Shown here one piece after another: positions 25,863-38,400 of a stretch of 64,000 nucleotides of DNA; the first letter of the stretch is position 1, and the number at the start of each line of letters is the position of its first letter. The stretch lies in assembly GCA_033002965.1 (NCBI GenBank), contig JAURVB010013580.1:1-64000 (forward strand). The letters run 5' to 3'. The notes beneath the pieces were generated by a model that saw nothing but the letters and a program-made list of their open reading frames with translations, ran no database searches and was not told the origin of the DNA. Source of the DNA: Piper betle (taxonomy: Eukaryota > Streptophyta > Magnoliopsida > Piperales > Piperaceae). The position numbers and the translations under genes were made by a program.

Positions 25863-26405
25863 CATAGTTGAAAAAATCCAAATCGAACTTTGAATCGAAT
25901 TGGAAAAAAATCATTTAATCGGACTGATTCATCAATAATCGGGCAAGAATCAGTTTAATTGAATCTGTCAAAATTAATGGATTATTAGTTAAAGAATATA
26001 TTATTTTGATATTATAGTGTGTATTATATTTTATAGTATTTTTTATATTTTTTGATTTTTTTTAAATATTTAAAATTAATTATTTTTTATAAAAAGTAAA
26101 ATTAATTTTTAATTACGAAAATACCATTGATCATTTCTTCCACTAAATTCTCTCTTCGATCACTCATGTGCCGCCCCTCCTCCCCCACTAACGCCTCATG
26201 TGGCTATCGTGCGCCGCCAATCCCCGCCGTTGCTGACCCTACCCCCCATCCATGCCTAGCCCTGCCCTCCACCCCCCCCCCCCCCCCGCACCGCTTGCTA
26301 CCCCCTATGTTGTTGCGTCATCCCCGTCACCGTTCTAACACTTCCGCCGACCTCCCTCTCAAATCAGACAAAATCGGCTCAAATTAGCTGATTTTTTTAA
26401 CTATG
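25863..26405 (+). mobile_element. TIR element with C-rich core, copy 1
   Basis: The ends catagttgaaaaaatc and gatttttttaactatg are inverted repeats with one mismatch in 16. They are flanked by tatatat on both sides, so a 7-9 bp target duplication is possible. AT-rich left arm to about 26125, then after aattacgaaaatacc an abrupt C-rich core (about 26160-26350, including a C17 run). A reverse-complement relative lies at 62039-62688 and matches throughout the left arm and the arm/core junction. No transposase, so non-autonomous. Confidence 0.7.
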
Positions 26406-28003
26406 CTATATATATTAGACATCAAGGGATCCACGTGAAAACGTATAGCTCCACGTCAGTACTTTGGAGATCTACTTGGCATCCACTTAAGTTTTGGTCA
26501 ATTTCTTGCCAACCCGTTCCTGTACATCAATAAATCAATATATAAAAATAAAATAAAATTAGCAAACTTTCCCGAATACCTCACACGGACGGCCAAGATT
26601 TGAATTTGCCTATCCCAGCCGTCCATTACTGGCTCCATCTCATACCTAGCCTTCTCTTTTCTACGTATAATTTGTCATTAATCGGAACACATGCTCTTCT
26701 AATTTTGCACTCACTTCCCTTTGTGTATTTTTTTTAATCCTACCCATAATATTTTGTGTAAAAAACAAATTCTATTTCTTCTCTTCATTTGCGACAAACT
26801 ATCATCTTGAAGTTATTTCAAGTTTTGTATTTTCAAATAGTATTTGAAATAAAATATGATGTAATTTATATGATATTAACTTTGCAAAATTAATATATCT
26901 AACAACAAATATGTATCTGATTTTTTATTCAACAAATTATGAAACCGATGAAATATATAATAGTCAAGGACTAATTAGGATGGTTTCCAAACATGAACTG
27001 ATTAAACCCCCAACTCCTACTAGGGGAAAGGAGACAACCGGCATCTATCCGTTTCGGATAGAACAGACACTTACTCTGTAGGTTTCTATAATTTAAAGCT
27101 AGATAATTAATAATTGATAATTCTTGTTTTGAATTATTTTAATCAATTACAGTGAATAAGTGTGTAAAAATTGATAAATTATTATGAAAAACCAGTTAGA
27201 AATCCTGTAACTTAAATTTGGGTGGGCTCGACCCATTCCAAATGTTTGATTTTTACCTCATAAATCTCAACACCCTTTGGAAATTGCATGCTATATATTT
27301 AGTGTATACGAATAAATACAATAGTTTTAAAACCCTCTTTTTAACTCTCAAAGCTTCCCAAATTAATTCCACTCACTCTATAGCTTTTTAAGTCAAACTC
27401 AATAAATATTCCCTATTGCAAGTTTTACAATCGACTTACCGAGTCAGTTAAAAAATATCAAAATATATTGTTTTCTTTTAATTTAACAAATTAGTACTTT
27501 AAGGAAATATAAATCATGTATTTGTCAATTTTGAGTATCAAATATAGCAAAGTGTACTAATTTCATGTATTATTTTGCTGTTTGGATTGAAAAAAATAAT
27601 ATAAATGATTCTGAATCAGCTTTGAGTAGACTCCGAGTCAAGTCCTAGTCTCATATTTTTAAACTATAATAATCAAATGTTTAAAGAAAATCTGAGGAGA
27701 TATCTTGAAAGGGCCAGTAAATATAATATTTTCATCATATTATATTGACAAAGAAAATTGTATGATAAATGGTGTGTCAGAGGGAAGATAATAATGTTAA
27801 ATTGGACAAGGAGATATATGACAATTGCACGCTTTGAATTGTTAATGCATTTGTCCCTTGTACAAGAGTTGTTGTGTTGTTGAATATCAAGTATAACAGG
27901 TTGGTCAGGCATCTTCTTCCCATCCATATCAACTCCTTTCTTCTTCTCCCCCCTCCTCTTCCCTTCTCCATTCCAACCCACATCTCCAAATACCATCTGG
28001 TTA
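26406..28003. other. Intergenic, no gene recognised
   Basis: AT-rich. ORFs on the minus strand near 27673-27996 overlap the presumed PLATZ promoter and 5'UTR and have no family resemblance. Confidence 0.5.
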
Positions 28004-29349
28004 ATGGTGATTCCTAAAAAATTATTGTGTTAGTGTTCACAACCTGGTTGTTTTTTGATTGAATATTCCTTTATTTTTTTGGTTGTTAGGCAAGCTCACT
28101 TCTACCTCCATGGCTTGAGTCACTCCTCTCCACCCCATTCTTCTCCGTCTGCCGAGCCCATGGCGACTCGTCTCGCGGCGAATGCAACATGTACTGCCTC
28201 GACTGCGCCAGAGACGGCAATGACAAGGCCTTCTGCTACTACTGCCGAAGCAGCCTCCACAAAGGCCACCAAGTCATTCAGGTATATATTACCGGCTTCA
28301 TACACATACATACACACACATATATATACACACACCACATATATATATATATATACAATCTTTGTATATTCCAATGGAACAAGACATATTTTACCTTGTT
28401 CATATCATTATCTAGTATCCTCTTTCTTCAATATATATTGGGCACGGCATTTGCTTATGCATGATTGTATAGATGTTTTATTTCTTTCTTCGTTTATCAC
28501 GATTGCATGCTGATCCTATGAATATGTATTACTTCTATTTCCATCGATCACATTTGTGTATTCATATTTATGAATTAATGCACATTTATTATCCATGCAA
28601 GGGCTACATCGCCTTGTTCCTACCTGTTCATTCTTTACAATTGGTTTTTATGGAATCCAAAATTGACCCACAAAAAATACAGATTAGGAGATCATCCTAT
28701 CATGATGTGGTGAGGGTTTCAGAAGTTGAGAAGGTGTTGGATATCAGTGGGGTACAAACATATGTTATCAACAGCGCTAGGGTGATGTTCTTGAACGAAA
28801 GGCCGCAGCCGAAGACGCCGTCGTCGTTGCCTGGCGCCAAGGCCAGCGCCCACATTTGCGAAATCTGCAACCGGAGCCTGCTTGATCCCTTCCGATTCTG
28901 CTCTTTAGGCTGCAAGGTGAATGTGAAATTAATTAACTCCGTTATAAGCAGAGTTATTTTGTACTAGTTAATGATTCTGTCTAACTAGTCCAATTAAGGT
29001 AGAGATGATATTATATACAATAATATTATGTCACTAACTATTAGAGATGAATATTAAAAGTTAGACTGTTTATTTTTGGATGAGTTTGGTGACCTGGGTT
29101 TATGGTGTTTAGCTTGTAGGGATAAAGAAGAATGGGAATGCAAGCTTTGTGTTAATGGAAGGAGCTGTTCAAGAAGAGGAAGGAAGCAGCTGGAAGGAGG
29201 TGGTAGTGGAGATCAAGAAGGAAGTGCTGATTAACTCAGGATTACGTGGAGGAAGCCAGCACGCCATGCACAAACCTTCTCCTTCCCCAGCTCCCAAGCC
29301 AAGAAGAAGGAAAGGAATCCCTCATAGATCACCATTAGGAACTAATTAG
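28004..29349 (+). CDS. PLATZ: PLATZ zinc-dependent DNA-binding protein
   Basis: PLATZ proteins bind A/T-rich DNA and act mostly as transcriptional repressors. Exons: 28004-28006 (ATG only), 28090-28281, 28683-28916, 29113-29349. All introns are phase 0 and the total is 221 residues, normal for the family. The PLATZ domain is complete: [13 protein letters not shown], then C-x2-H (CRAH), [77 protein letters not shown]. The C-terminus is basic ([13 protein letters not shown]), a possible nuclear signal. The start is inferred: ATG followed by gtgatt splices in phase to gttag|GCAAGC and gives MASSLLPPW. Another upstream exon cannot be excluded. No frameshift. Confidence 0.92.
28300..28355. repeat. 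(CA)n/(TA)n microsatellite in PLATZ intron 2
   Basis: Mixed acacat and tatata repeats a short distance inside the intron. Confidence 0.85.
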
Positions 29350-32300
29350 AATAGTACTATATCTATAAGCTAGCACATTAATATTTAGTTTAACACAAAA
29401 AAATATATTTGACTATATCTCTGATCGGAATTATGTGTTTTGGTCGACTTTTCTCACCAATTAATCAACTTTTTTGCTTGGCGAAACCAAATGAGCTAGC
29501 AAGCAATATTAATGGATTAATGTATGAATGGAAGTTGGAGCATGCACATTGGATACAATATTGAAAAGGTGAGAGGCATTGGTCATGGTAAGTGTGGTAT
29601 GTGTGTGCTTATCAACGTGAAATTGCTTGTTCATGTCACAATTCACATGGGCATCTTTTATATGTGGAGTGCAACTTTCTCCTAACCATGTGGAATGCCC
29701 TGTGGAAAGGCTCGAATTGGGTGGGAGGTCCATCTACTACTGTCTCTCTGTTTTTTTGATGTTTGGACTGACATGATATGGCAATACCAATGGTGATATA
29801 TAGGTTAACTGTTACATATGGTAGTTGCAGATAATCGGGATTTGTGATATGGTCTCACTGAGTTCTGTGTGGATTGATGGAGAATGTGACTGCATGTTAT
29901 GTGCCGATCTTATATGGTGATAATGTGCAGTGTAGATGAAATAGCTAAGATATATTGTATATATGCAATATTTATATATAATCATGCATTGTTAGGGAAT
30001 GGTTACTTTCACAGAAGTAGATGTTATTTAGATGTCAGAGGCATGCAACAACCATGCCGGAAGGAGACAATTAACTGAACTTCAAAACCACAAACTGGAA
30101 AAAGTACATAAAGAAATCTTAATTACCAAACCATATATATCATTTTAGAATATTATAGGGGAAGTGGCAGACATCGTATATAGTGAGGAAACCAGAATAG
30201 AATTTGTTGTAGTGCAGAAACCTTGTGAAGAGGGAATGCAAACTCATGGAATTAGATATTCATCTCTCTGAAAGAATTGTTGATTAAGATCCACAAGTTC
30301 TTCGTTATTTGTAAATCAAAAACCTTTTTTTCTTAATAAAAAAGGTTGTTTTGTGTTGGCATTGGAAGTTTTACCATCCTTCTTGATATTATACATATTC
30401 ATGCAATATGTATACATATTCATGCCGTGGTATACTTCGTTTTAGGCCCATATAAATTAAGCAGCCCATATATATGAGCATGGCTTTATCTAATTCCTAG
30501 TCTTAGTTCAATTCATTCATACAAAGTTTAGTAATACAAAGGTGAGCAAAATGAGGCAGGAATGATTATATTCAACTGAACAACTTCTATATGCCTTGAA
30601 GGCAACTCAAATTATGTTGCTTGGGAAAAAAAATCAATTTATGACAATTCCACTCATATTTCATCTCTTATACATAAATATATATTCTACTACTCTATTA
30701 ATAAAATAATACAGGTATACTAATATACATATGTAAACAACAGTTGCAAACATTTCATTATATTATGATAATAAAGAAGAAACCTGACAGCCAATTAGTG
30801 TCTTCCAGCAATCGAGCTCCTTTAACTTGCATTACAAAAAAGGATGCACTGCTTCTCCATAAATACCATTAAATTAATAAAAATCATGCCAGTCAAAGTC
30901 AGACCCTTGTTATAGATACTAACTTAAGCCCTTAATTGAACTTTTAACTCTGCAATTACACCCCTCTCTACAAGGAAGCTTCTCTAGTCTCTAGAGGGTA
31001 ATATATTCATTCATCACTTACCCACAAATTCTGATCCATATTCTCATAAGGAGAATCTATACCATACCAGGGGATGGTCTGTATTAAACAAGAAAGAAAC
31101 AAGCCCTTAGTACCACACATGTGGTGATGACTTTTTTGCTCAATCAAACTCAAATAACACTATCTACTGAAATGAGAAGACAACAGCAAGATGTGAAGAA
31201 AGCCAATGGCCAAGTTTTGCATACTCATAGAAAGTCACCCATGCCATTCAGCATTTTTTACTCCAACCAAAAATCATATATATATATATATATATATATA
31301 CTTGGTTGGCCTTATGTCCTCCAAAAGCATGCATGGAAAGGGCAATCTTTCTAAATGTACTTTAAGAGCATAAAAAATGCAGTATATATGCAATCAACAA
31401 CTTGGTTATTCCTCAATGCATGACCTACACATTTTAATATATTTTGATTCAACCTAGCAGTGACAAGACTTGAACACCTTTATTCACTCAATTTATGTAA
31501 TACTAATCCGCTCCAACAAGAATAGAAGATTGGAAGCATCTTAGACAGTTGGTAGGCTATGAGCGCTCCCAAAAGTGGATCCATCAAAGCGTAGTTGTGA
31601 AGCCTTGTGGAATCGGAATAGGCCCAAATGCCTCTGAAGAGCCCAGTTACTCTATTATTGAATCACACATTTCGCCATCTTGGATTGATGAACACTGATA
31701 CAATCAATTTTGCAATGGAAACTAGATTATTCATACTAAAAAATATTTTGATAAAACAATAGTATCATTTCATTAATTTTGAAAAATATGAAACTATAGT
31801 GAGAATGACGATGCTTCAACATTGTATCATTTTATCTCCACCGATTACGATAATGCCAAGAAGAACAATTTGGTGTGCAACTTCGCCGATAAACTTTTAC
31901 GAGTCTTGTGTCATTGAACCCAAGATGAGAACAAGCAATCAGTTACGTGTAAAACTTATGGATGACTTCAATACATATGAAATAATTTATTAAAAAAATA
32001 ATATAACATTATTTAAGATGTACTTATTTTCTTTTATTTTCTGAGGTAAATGCTCACGTATCCAAGAACTATTTAGCTTAAATTAACATAACGATGAAGT
32101 TAAATAGTAATTCAAATCACGACCTTGGGGCCAAACGGTGTTAATTGATGATTGATCGAACATCGTCGATACAAACAACAAAATAAAAAACACTCCAAAT
32201 CAGACAGAATTTTCACCATCAAAAATTGGCCCTCGTCTGGGTGGCATAAACACACGAAATAAAGTGTCCACGAGGCAAGTCGGATCATGTTGAACTGAAG

Positions 32301-32377
32301 CGTCTAATACTACAAAAATTAACCTTTTGTGGCCCCTTTACTGGCCTGTCTCCTACTGACAACCCCTCTCAGAGACG
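29350..32377. other. Intergenic, no gene recognised
   Basis: PLATZ 3' flank, AT-rich DNA and a (TA)n tract at 31276-31300. Small ORFs (29509-29733, 31121-31354, 31799-31993) have no family resemblance. Confidence 0.5.
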
Positions 32378-33706
32378 ATGCCGTCCCGCGCCGACGTGGC
32401 GACCGGGGGGTTCTCGGCGAAGATCAAGACCCTGGGCCGGATCCGGCACCGGAACATCGTGAGGTTACTGGCTTAATTGTCCGACAAGGAACATAACAAG
32501 GAGGAGAAGCTCCTCCTCTATGAGTATATGCCCAATGGCAGCCTTGCACGGCGCGAAGGGGGGGGTGTAGGTGCAGTGGGAGGCACAGTGGCGGGTGGCG
32601 GAGGAGGCCGCGGGAGGGCTCAGCTACCTGCACCATGACTGTAGCCCCCCAATCCTCCACCGTGACGTCAAGTCCAACAATATCCTACTGGGGCCCGACC
32701 TGGAAGCTCATGTCACCAACTTTGGATTGGCCAAGTTCCTCTACCGGGACGGCGGCCGCCGCCGCCGCCGCCTCCAAGTGCATGTCCGCCGTCGCCGGCT
32801 CCTACAGCTACATCACACCTGACAAAATTTTGCCCCTCTCACATGTACGTATTAAATACTGTACCCTAATAGAAAAATGATTAATTAATGCCTGATATTA
32901 TGTGTTTTTTCTAATGTTTTAAATATCGTATTGTAGTAACATGACTTTTAATTATACTATGTATGTGTCTTGGGTTACAATTTGAAATATGATTGAATTA
33001 GGGTTTTATACGCCCCAGGTCTCAATTAGGTTTTGAAGTTTGAGATTTGTTTGATGGATGTACAAATTTGAATTATAAGTTGCATGAATAGGTAATTGCG
33101 CTGTAACTAAACATTATATAATTCATGTCAAATTCAATTGCCATTATTATTTAGTTTATCAGTGATCGGAATAGATTTTTTACAGAATATTGCATCCCGG
33201 CTTTTATTATGTATTCTATTTAAGTGCTCAATTTAATCATGTTCATCAATTGGATAAAACTGTGCTTGTTGTGTATTTATACCATTTGACACAATGTTTT
33301 TGTTGCAATTTAATGTTATTTTGTAATACAAGTTGTCATTCCAATGTTATTCATGCAGAACACGCCTACACGTTGAAAGTCGACGAGAAGAGCGACGTGT
33401 ACAGCTTTGGGGTGGTGTTGCTGGAGCTGATCACCGGCCGACGGCCAGTGGGAGAGTTCGGAGACGGTGTGGACATTGTGCAGTGGGTGAGGAAGACGTC
33501 GGCAGAGGTCGCCGCGGACCGGGCAGAAGCTGTGGTGGCATTGGTGGATCCTCGGCTGATCAAGTATCCTCTTGCTAGGGGTTAAGTACCTCTTCAAGAT
33601 TGCCATGCTGTGTGTGGAGGATGCCAGCGCTGTGAGGCCAACGATGCACGGGGTCGTCAACATGCTCGCCAACCCGCCTCCCATCCCCATCTCCCCCTCC
33701 CTCTGA
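32378..33706 (+). pseudogene. Receptor-like kinase pseudogene (LRR-RLK clade XI, BAM/CLV1-like), kinase part only
   Basis: Two exon-like blocks around an intron of about 530 bp (acceptor near 33358) at the position usual for BAM/CLV1 genes, between the activation loop and [17 protein letters not shown]. Block 1 reads FSAKIKTLGRIRHRNIVRLL, a stop (TAA near 32474), LLLYEYMPNGSL, then changes frame at a G run to [23 protein letters not shown] is present, but DFG has become NFG ([10 protein letters not shown]). Another frame change follows at a (GCC)n stretch. Block 2 reads [15 protein letters not shown] and VDPRLIKYP, a frame change, then [16 protein letters not shown] and a stop at 33706. The LRR ectodomain, membrane segment and ATP-binding Gly loop are missing. 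Some frame changes may be sequence errors; the truncation, the stop and the lost DFG Asp are not explained that way. Confidence 0.85.
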
Positions 33707-35444
33707 TACCAGATAATTATCGCCAATTATAGCCTAGATGGGATAAGGGGTTAGATCACAATGCGGTCCATCTCCAAGTGTGTATACAATGAGCTACTGG
33801 CTGCTAATTGAACCTTGGAGACTTTGGATTAGGCTTGTAAAATTGGAGCTACTGGTTGCTTGTTTTTATTCTGGGTGCTGGATGATCAGTCCTGTATGTA
33901 TATAAATCAAGTGTGCATAGCCAGCGGGGATGAATGCATGATTTTTTGTAACTGTTAAGTATTATGGTCATAATAATTACATGGTGTATAAATGCACGAT
34001 TTTCGTGTCCAAGGGAATGTAAAAGCGTTCTAGTTGCTGCGGGCCATTCTCTCCAAAAATTTGATATCTAGTATCAAAATTATTGATTATCTTGGAGTTA
34101 TATGTGGCCTGTACCCAAGAAAATGGCCGTAACTTTTGTGGTATTTTCTGTAAGTTTTTGCCTGGATTGGAACAGACATTTTTGGTGAAAAACAATCTAG
34201 TGGGTAGAAAGCTGTAACGCTTGTCTTCACATGACAGAGAAGGCAAAAAGGCATGGGCAAGAGATGAACTTTGAGAAGAGTCAGAGAGAGTTGAAAACTG
34301 CTCGAAAATAATGTAGGGAGTTGCAGGGTTAACATTATAAGTTGGCTTCACAGTCTCTGTAGGGATTTAGATCTAAAGTCTCTATATAGATTCATATGAT
34401 GTATGATGCAAGTTGGTGTGGCAGTATTCACATGGCAGAATGCCAGAGAAAAAAATGTTGAAGTGAGCATTCACAAGATTAGGAGGTGAGGAGAGGAGGG
34501 GCCAGAGATAAAACAGTGGCCAAAATTTGGGCCATCATTGGAACTTTGGAAGGACACAAGCATGAATCTTTTTGTGTACCAGTCCGGACAGGGATATAAT
34601 GGATTGAGCCCCATCAGTGGTTGAGTCAATATAAACTATGACCAAGATCACTTGTCTCTTGCTTAGATAGAAAGTTCTCTTTCTTGTCAGTTTTCACTCA
34701 GGGGTGTTAGATTGGATCTCTTTTGCATCACATTCGACAAAAAAATGATCAACAACCAACGACGAAGAAGAAAAAATAAAATAAAATACTGCTTATCGTA
34801 TTGGATTAATGGCCGAGATACAGAGTAGAGTATATTTGATATTTTAGTATGTATTAAAAATATATTTTGTTATCAATATTTTATTAAATATCAAAATTTT
34901 CAACAAAAAAATCAAATTTTATGAAAATTTTAGATTAAAATTTGGAACAAAATAAAATGTTATAAAGGCTTAAACCTTATCAAATATTGTATTTAAAATT
35001 TTAGTTCATTTCCTTCGCCAAAATCTAATTCGTGGTCTCATTCTCTTCCGGTTCCATTTATTAGGTCATAACATAGTCACACGGGTTCAAACAACCTGGT
35101 AATAAGGATATCCAAACATGTCGCATTAGGATTTGACCTATTGTGGACATGTCAACTAAAGGGATATGTCTGCTCACTCTAATGTTCAAGTTGATACCCA
35201 AAATCAAGATAAAGAAAGGATTTCTGGGCAGTCATTTCTCACCAAAAAAGATGCAAAACAAAAAGAAAAGATATGTGGAAACGCTTCCGCGAAAACTCAC
35301 ATAGAATTATCATGTTCACTCTTGTAACAACTGTATTCGTAAATTACTCACACAGAAGTAGAAACTGCAAAGGCCTTGTGAGCTTATTGTAAATTGCTTC
35401 TTGGCATCTCATTGTCTACAAACGCTAAGCTATGCCTGCTGCGG
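33707..35444. other. Intergenic, no gene recognised
   Basis: Contains the alpha-mannosidase 3' flank (minus strand). Small ORFs at 33977-34351 have no family resemblance. Confidence 0.5.
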
Positions 35445-38400
35445 TCAGTTGAACTTCACCAGGAAGGTGCGGATCTCCATCGGACCCAATTGAACAACTA
35501 GAGTAGTTCCATTGAGAGGACCTCCTCTCACAACTGGGGGGCTTACCCCGTCGTCCCCTTCAACTTTCCACTCTAATCTTTTTATTCCCGACTTCTCTTG
35601 ATTAGCAGATAAGCTTGTCTCTTTCGCTTCTTTAATCTGCTTATAGAGTTACACGGTAAAAGTAACCATCCTCGCGGATATAGTTTGAGTGAAAAATATG
35701 AAACATTGATGCTTGTGTGACATACCGTTTTGTTTGCGAATACCCTCTTCAAGTCCACTTCTGCCATGTTTGAATACTCGGCATCTTCACCCGCCTGCCG
35801 ATTTTCATATAATAGAGGTGATAAGAGAAATAAATAGACATACACCAAAGCCGGATTACCAAAATCTGCAGGCCCTGCTGTCTCATATTAGCAAATTCTG
35901 AAGGACTCTATCTTTCTAGTTCATCAGTTTAATGTTTCATTGTAATCTTCGCCGACATCTTATCCCAGCTAAGTTTGAATTGGTGATTATGGACTATATA
36001 TCATCGATTGATTGCTTTCACATGCAGATAAATGGCGCAAAAGCCACGCAGAAACAAAGAGTTTACCTCATATAAGTGTGCAAGTCTGAGAAGGACAGTG
36101 GTGTCGTCGAGCTCCTGCTAAGAAAAAAATAAATTCCCACCTGTTAGGTGTCGAATGCTACACAGGTTTCTGTAGAAAGTACTTGTTCGTGGCAGTATGA
36201 ATTTGTACAACTCGCCTCAAGAGTTATGATTGCAATATTAGGGGGTAAAGTATAGCTAGAATCCATGGTAGATTTGGTTGTCACTCTGGAAGCTCTCCAC
36301 AAGTACTCCTCCTGGTAAAATAAAAGCTCTTAAGAAGTTCTATCTTATTCATTCAGCAACTTCGATCATCTTTGATCATGCTCACCTCTTGAGAGAAGGC
36401 TAAAAGAAATGGGGAGTAAATCTGTTGGCCAGCTGTGCGCCTCCAACGTGTCCCAGATCCTAATTTGTCGATGCTAATGTAATACTTTCCTCGAATCTGA
36501 CAAAATCAAAGAAAATGAACGGTTTATGGCGATGAACTAGCTTAAATAGCAATTCAAAAAACTTCTGTGCTTTGATTGATACACCATTGCACTATTTGGA
36601 TGCTCAAATTTCTATGTAAAGAAACTGATGTGAGTTGTGATAAACCCGAGAGCTAATGTAGCAGATTGTAGAAATAAAACTGATAATAGAGAAGCGATCA
36701 TACAGTAAGCCCTTCACATGTATTTCCCACACAAACAGTCTCATCCAGTGGTTCACCCACGCCTCTGGAATCATCTACAAGCATTCGCCTGGAAAAGACA
36801 ATTTGTAATTAGACAGACACCTATGCCATTCAATATTAAGGAACCATAAAGATAAGCATCCATGTGAATTAGAAGAAAACCTATGAAGCATAATTTCTAG
36901 TTGTCCATCTTGAATGCTGCCACCTCCAACAGCTCGATCAACTAGAACTGAGAACTCTGATTTCTCATCAGACAAAAATATGCCAAGGTTAATCTGAAAA
37001 AGATGGAATAGAATAGCACAGTGAGCAACAACTATAATAAAAACCCTTTAAACACTTACAAGGAAGGAAGGCTGTTTATTCATTGTGCATAGATATGTAC
37101 ATATGGTAGCATTGGAAGGAAAAATTCAATCAAGGATGGGCAGTTACAAAATAGATGGAATGAAAATGATATGTAATCAATATATGGTAAACAGAATGCG
37201 CTCATGACAGAGCCAACTTCCTCTCCTGAGAATTTATACACCTATTACGAGACCAAACATTGGGCAGGTGATTTATTTCTTCTTGACCAGGCTAACTGGG
37301 TGTTCCCAAGGACCATAACCACCACCATCATCTACACCTTATCCCAGCTATGCTCGGGTTGGTGGCATGGAGTTTGTGACATTGAATGATTGCTTTTGCA
37401 TTCAAATATATGGCACAAAGTCATATAGAAACAAAGTGACAATGTTTCATGCCGAATGCCTTCCTTCTCAAAGAACGTAAACAAGAAAAGGGAGCATCCA
37501 ATATTTGTTCAACCCGAAAAGGAGTAATCCATTGCTGTAAAACTGATAACTCACAGGGTAGTAATTGCCAGATACTGGTTGGTGCACATCAAGAGTCCAA
37601 TCTGACCTGTAGTCCCTCACCTGAAATCGATTGCTAGGATGTATATACATAAATAGACAAGGGAACAAACTATTTACACTTTTTTCATTTCTTAGGCTTT
37701 ACCCGTTTCAGAAAATCCCTTCCATTAGAATCTGTATAGTATATCTTATTCGTGGCCATGTTTGCTGTCATTCTTGTAATGACTTCTTTTCCAAGACCAT
37801 CATCAACAGGTATTGGACCAATCTTCATTTTCAAAAAATTTAAAGATAAGTAAAAGGTTAATTTGAATCGAGCTATACCAATGAAAGTCAATAGGATTAA
37901 TGTTAATGTTTTTAAGAGACTAACTGTAAATTCAATTTCTGTGTGTTCCTTGTCTCTGTAAAGCCTTGTCACCTGGACATCATTAAGTATTTGGGCAAGA
38001 GTAAGTAAGTAAGTTTAGCAAGAGTAAGGTATGTTACTATTTGATAAACATTATAGACATCAAATTTTACATGCATGACTTCGTATAGAAAATCTGTAAG
38101 ATGGCCATATTTATCATAAAACCTGAGATATCCATGAATTGAACTGCTGATGAACTTCATGAACAAGATTTCCTCGCACAATATTTAGAGGAACCTGCAG
38201 CCTCATTGGATTCACAAGATCAATTCTAGAATGCAAAACAAACATTACTACACAACTTGCAATGAATTTTAAGGATAAGAAGAACAATTAATTACTGATC
38301 TAGAAGTAACTATTGGAGGTGAATCTGTTGGTCGAAAAATGTAAGCACCAGATGCCTGGGCAAAAAAATAAATTGACACTCTGTGAATATGCCCCATGGT

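Noticed and set aside
25642..25893. Tyr/Ile-repeat ORF downstream of AAP
   Set aside because: It is a translated (TA)n microsatellite.
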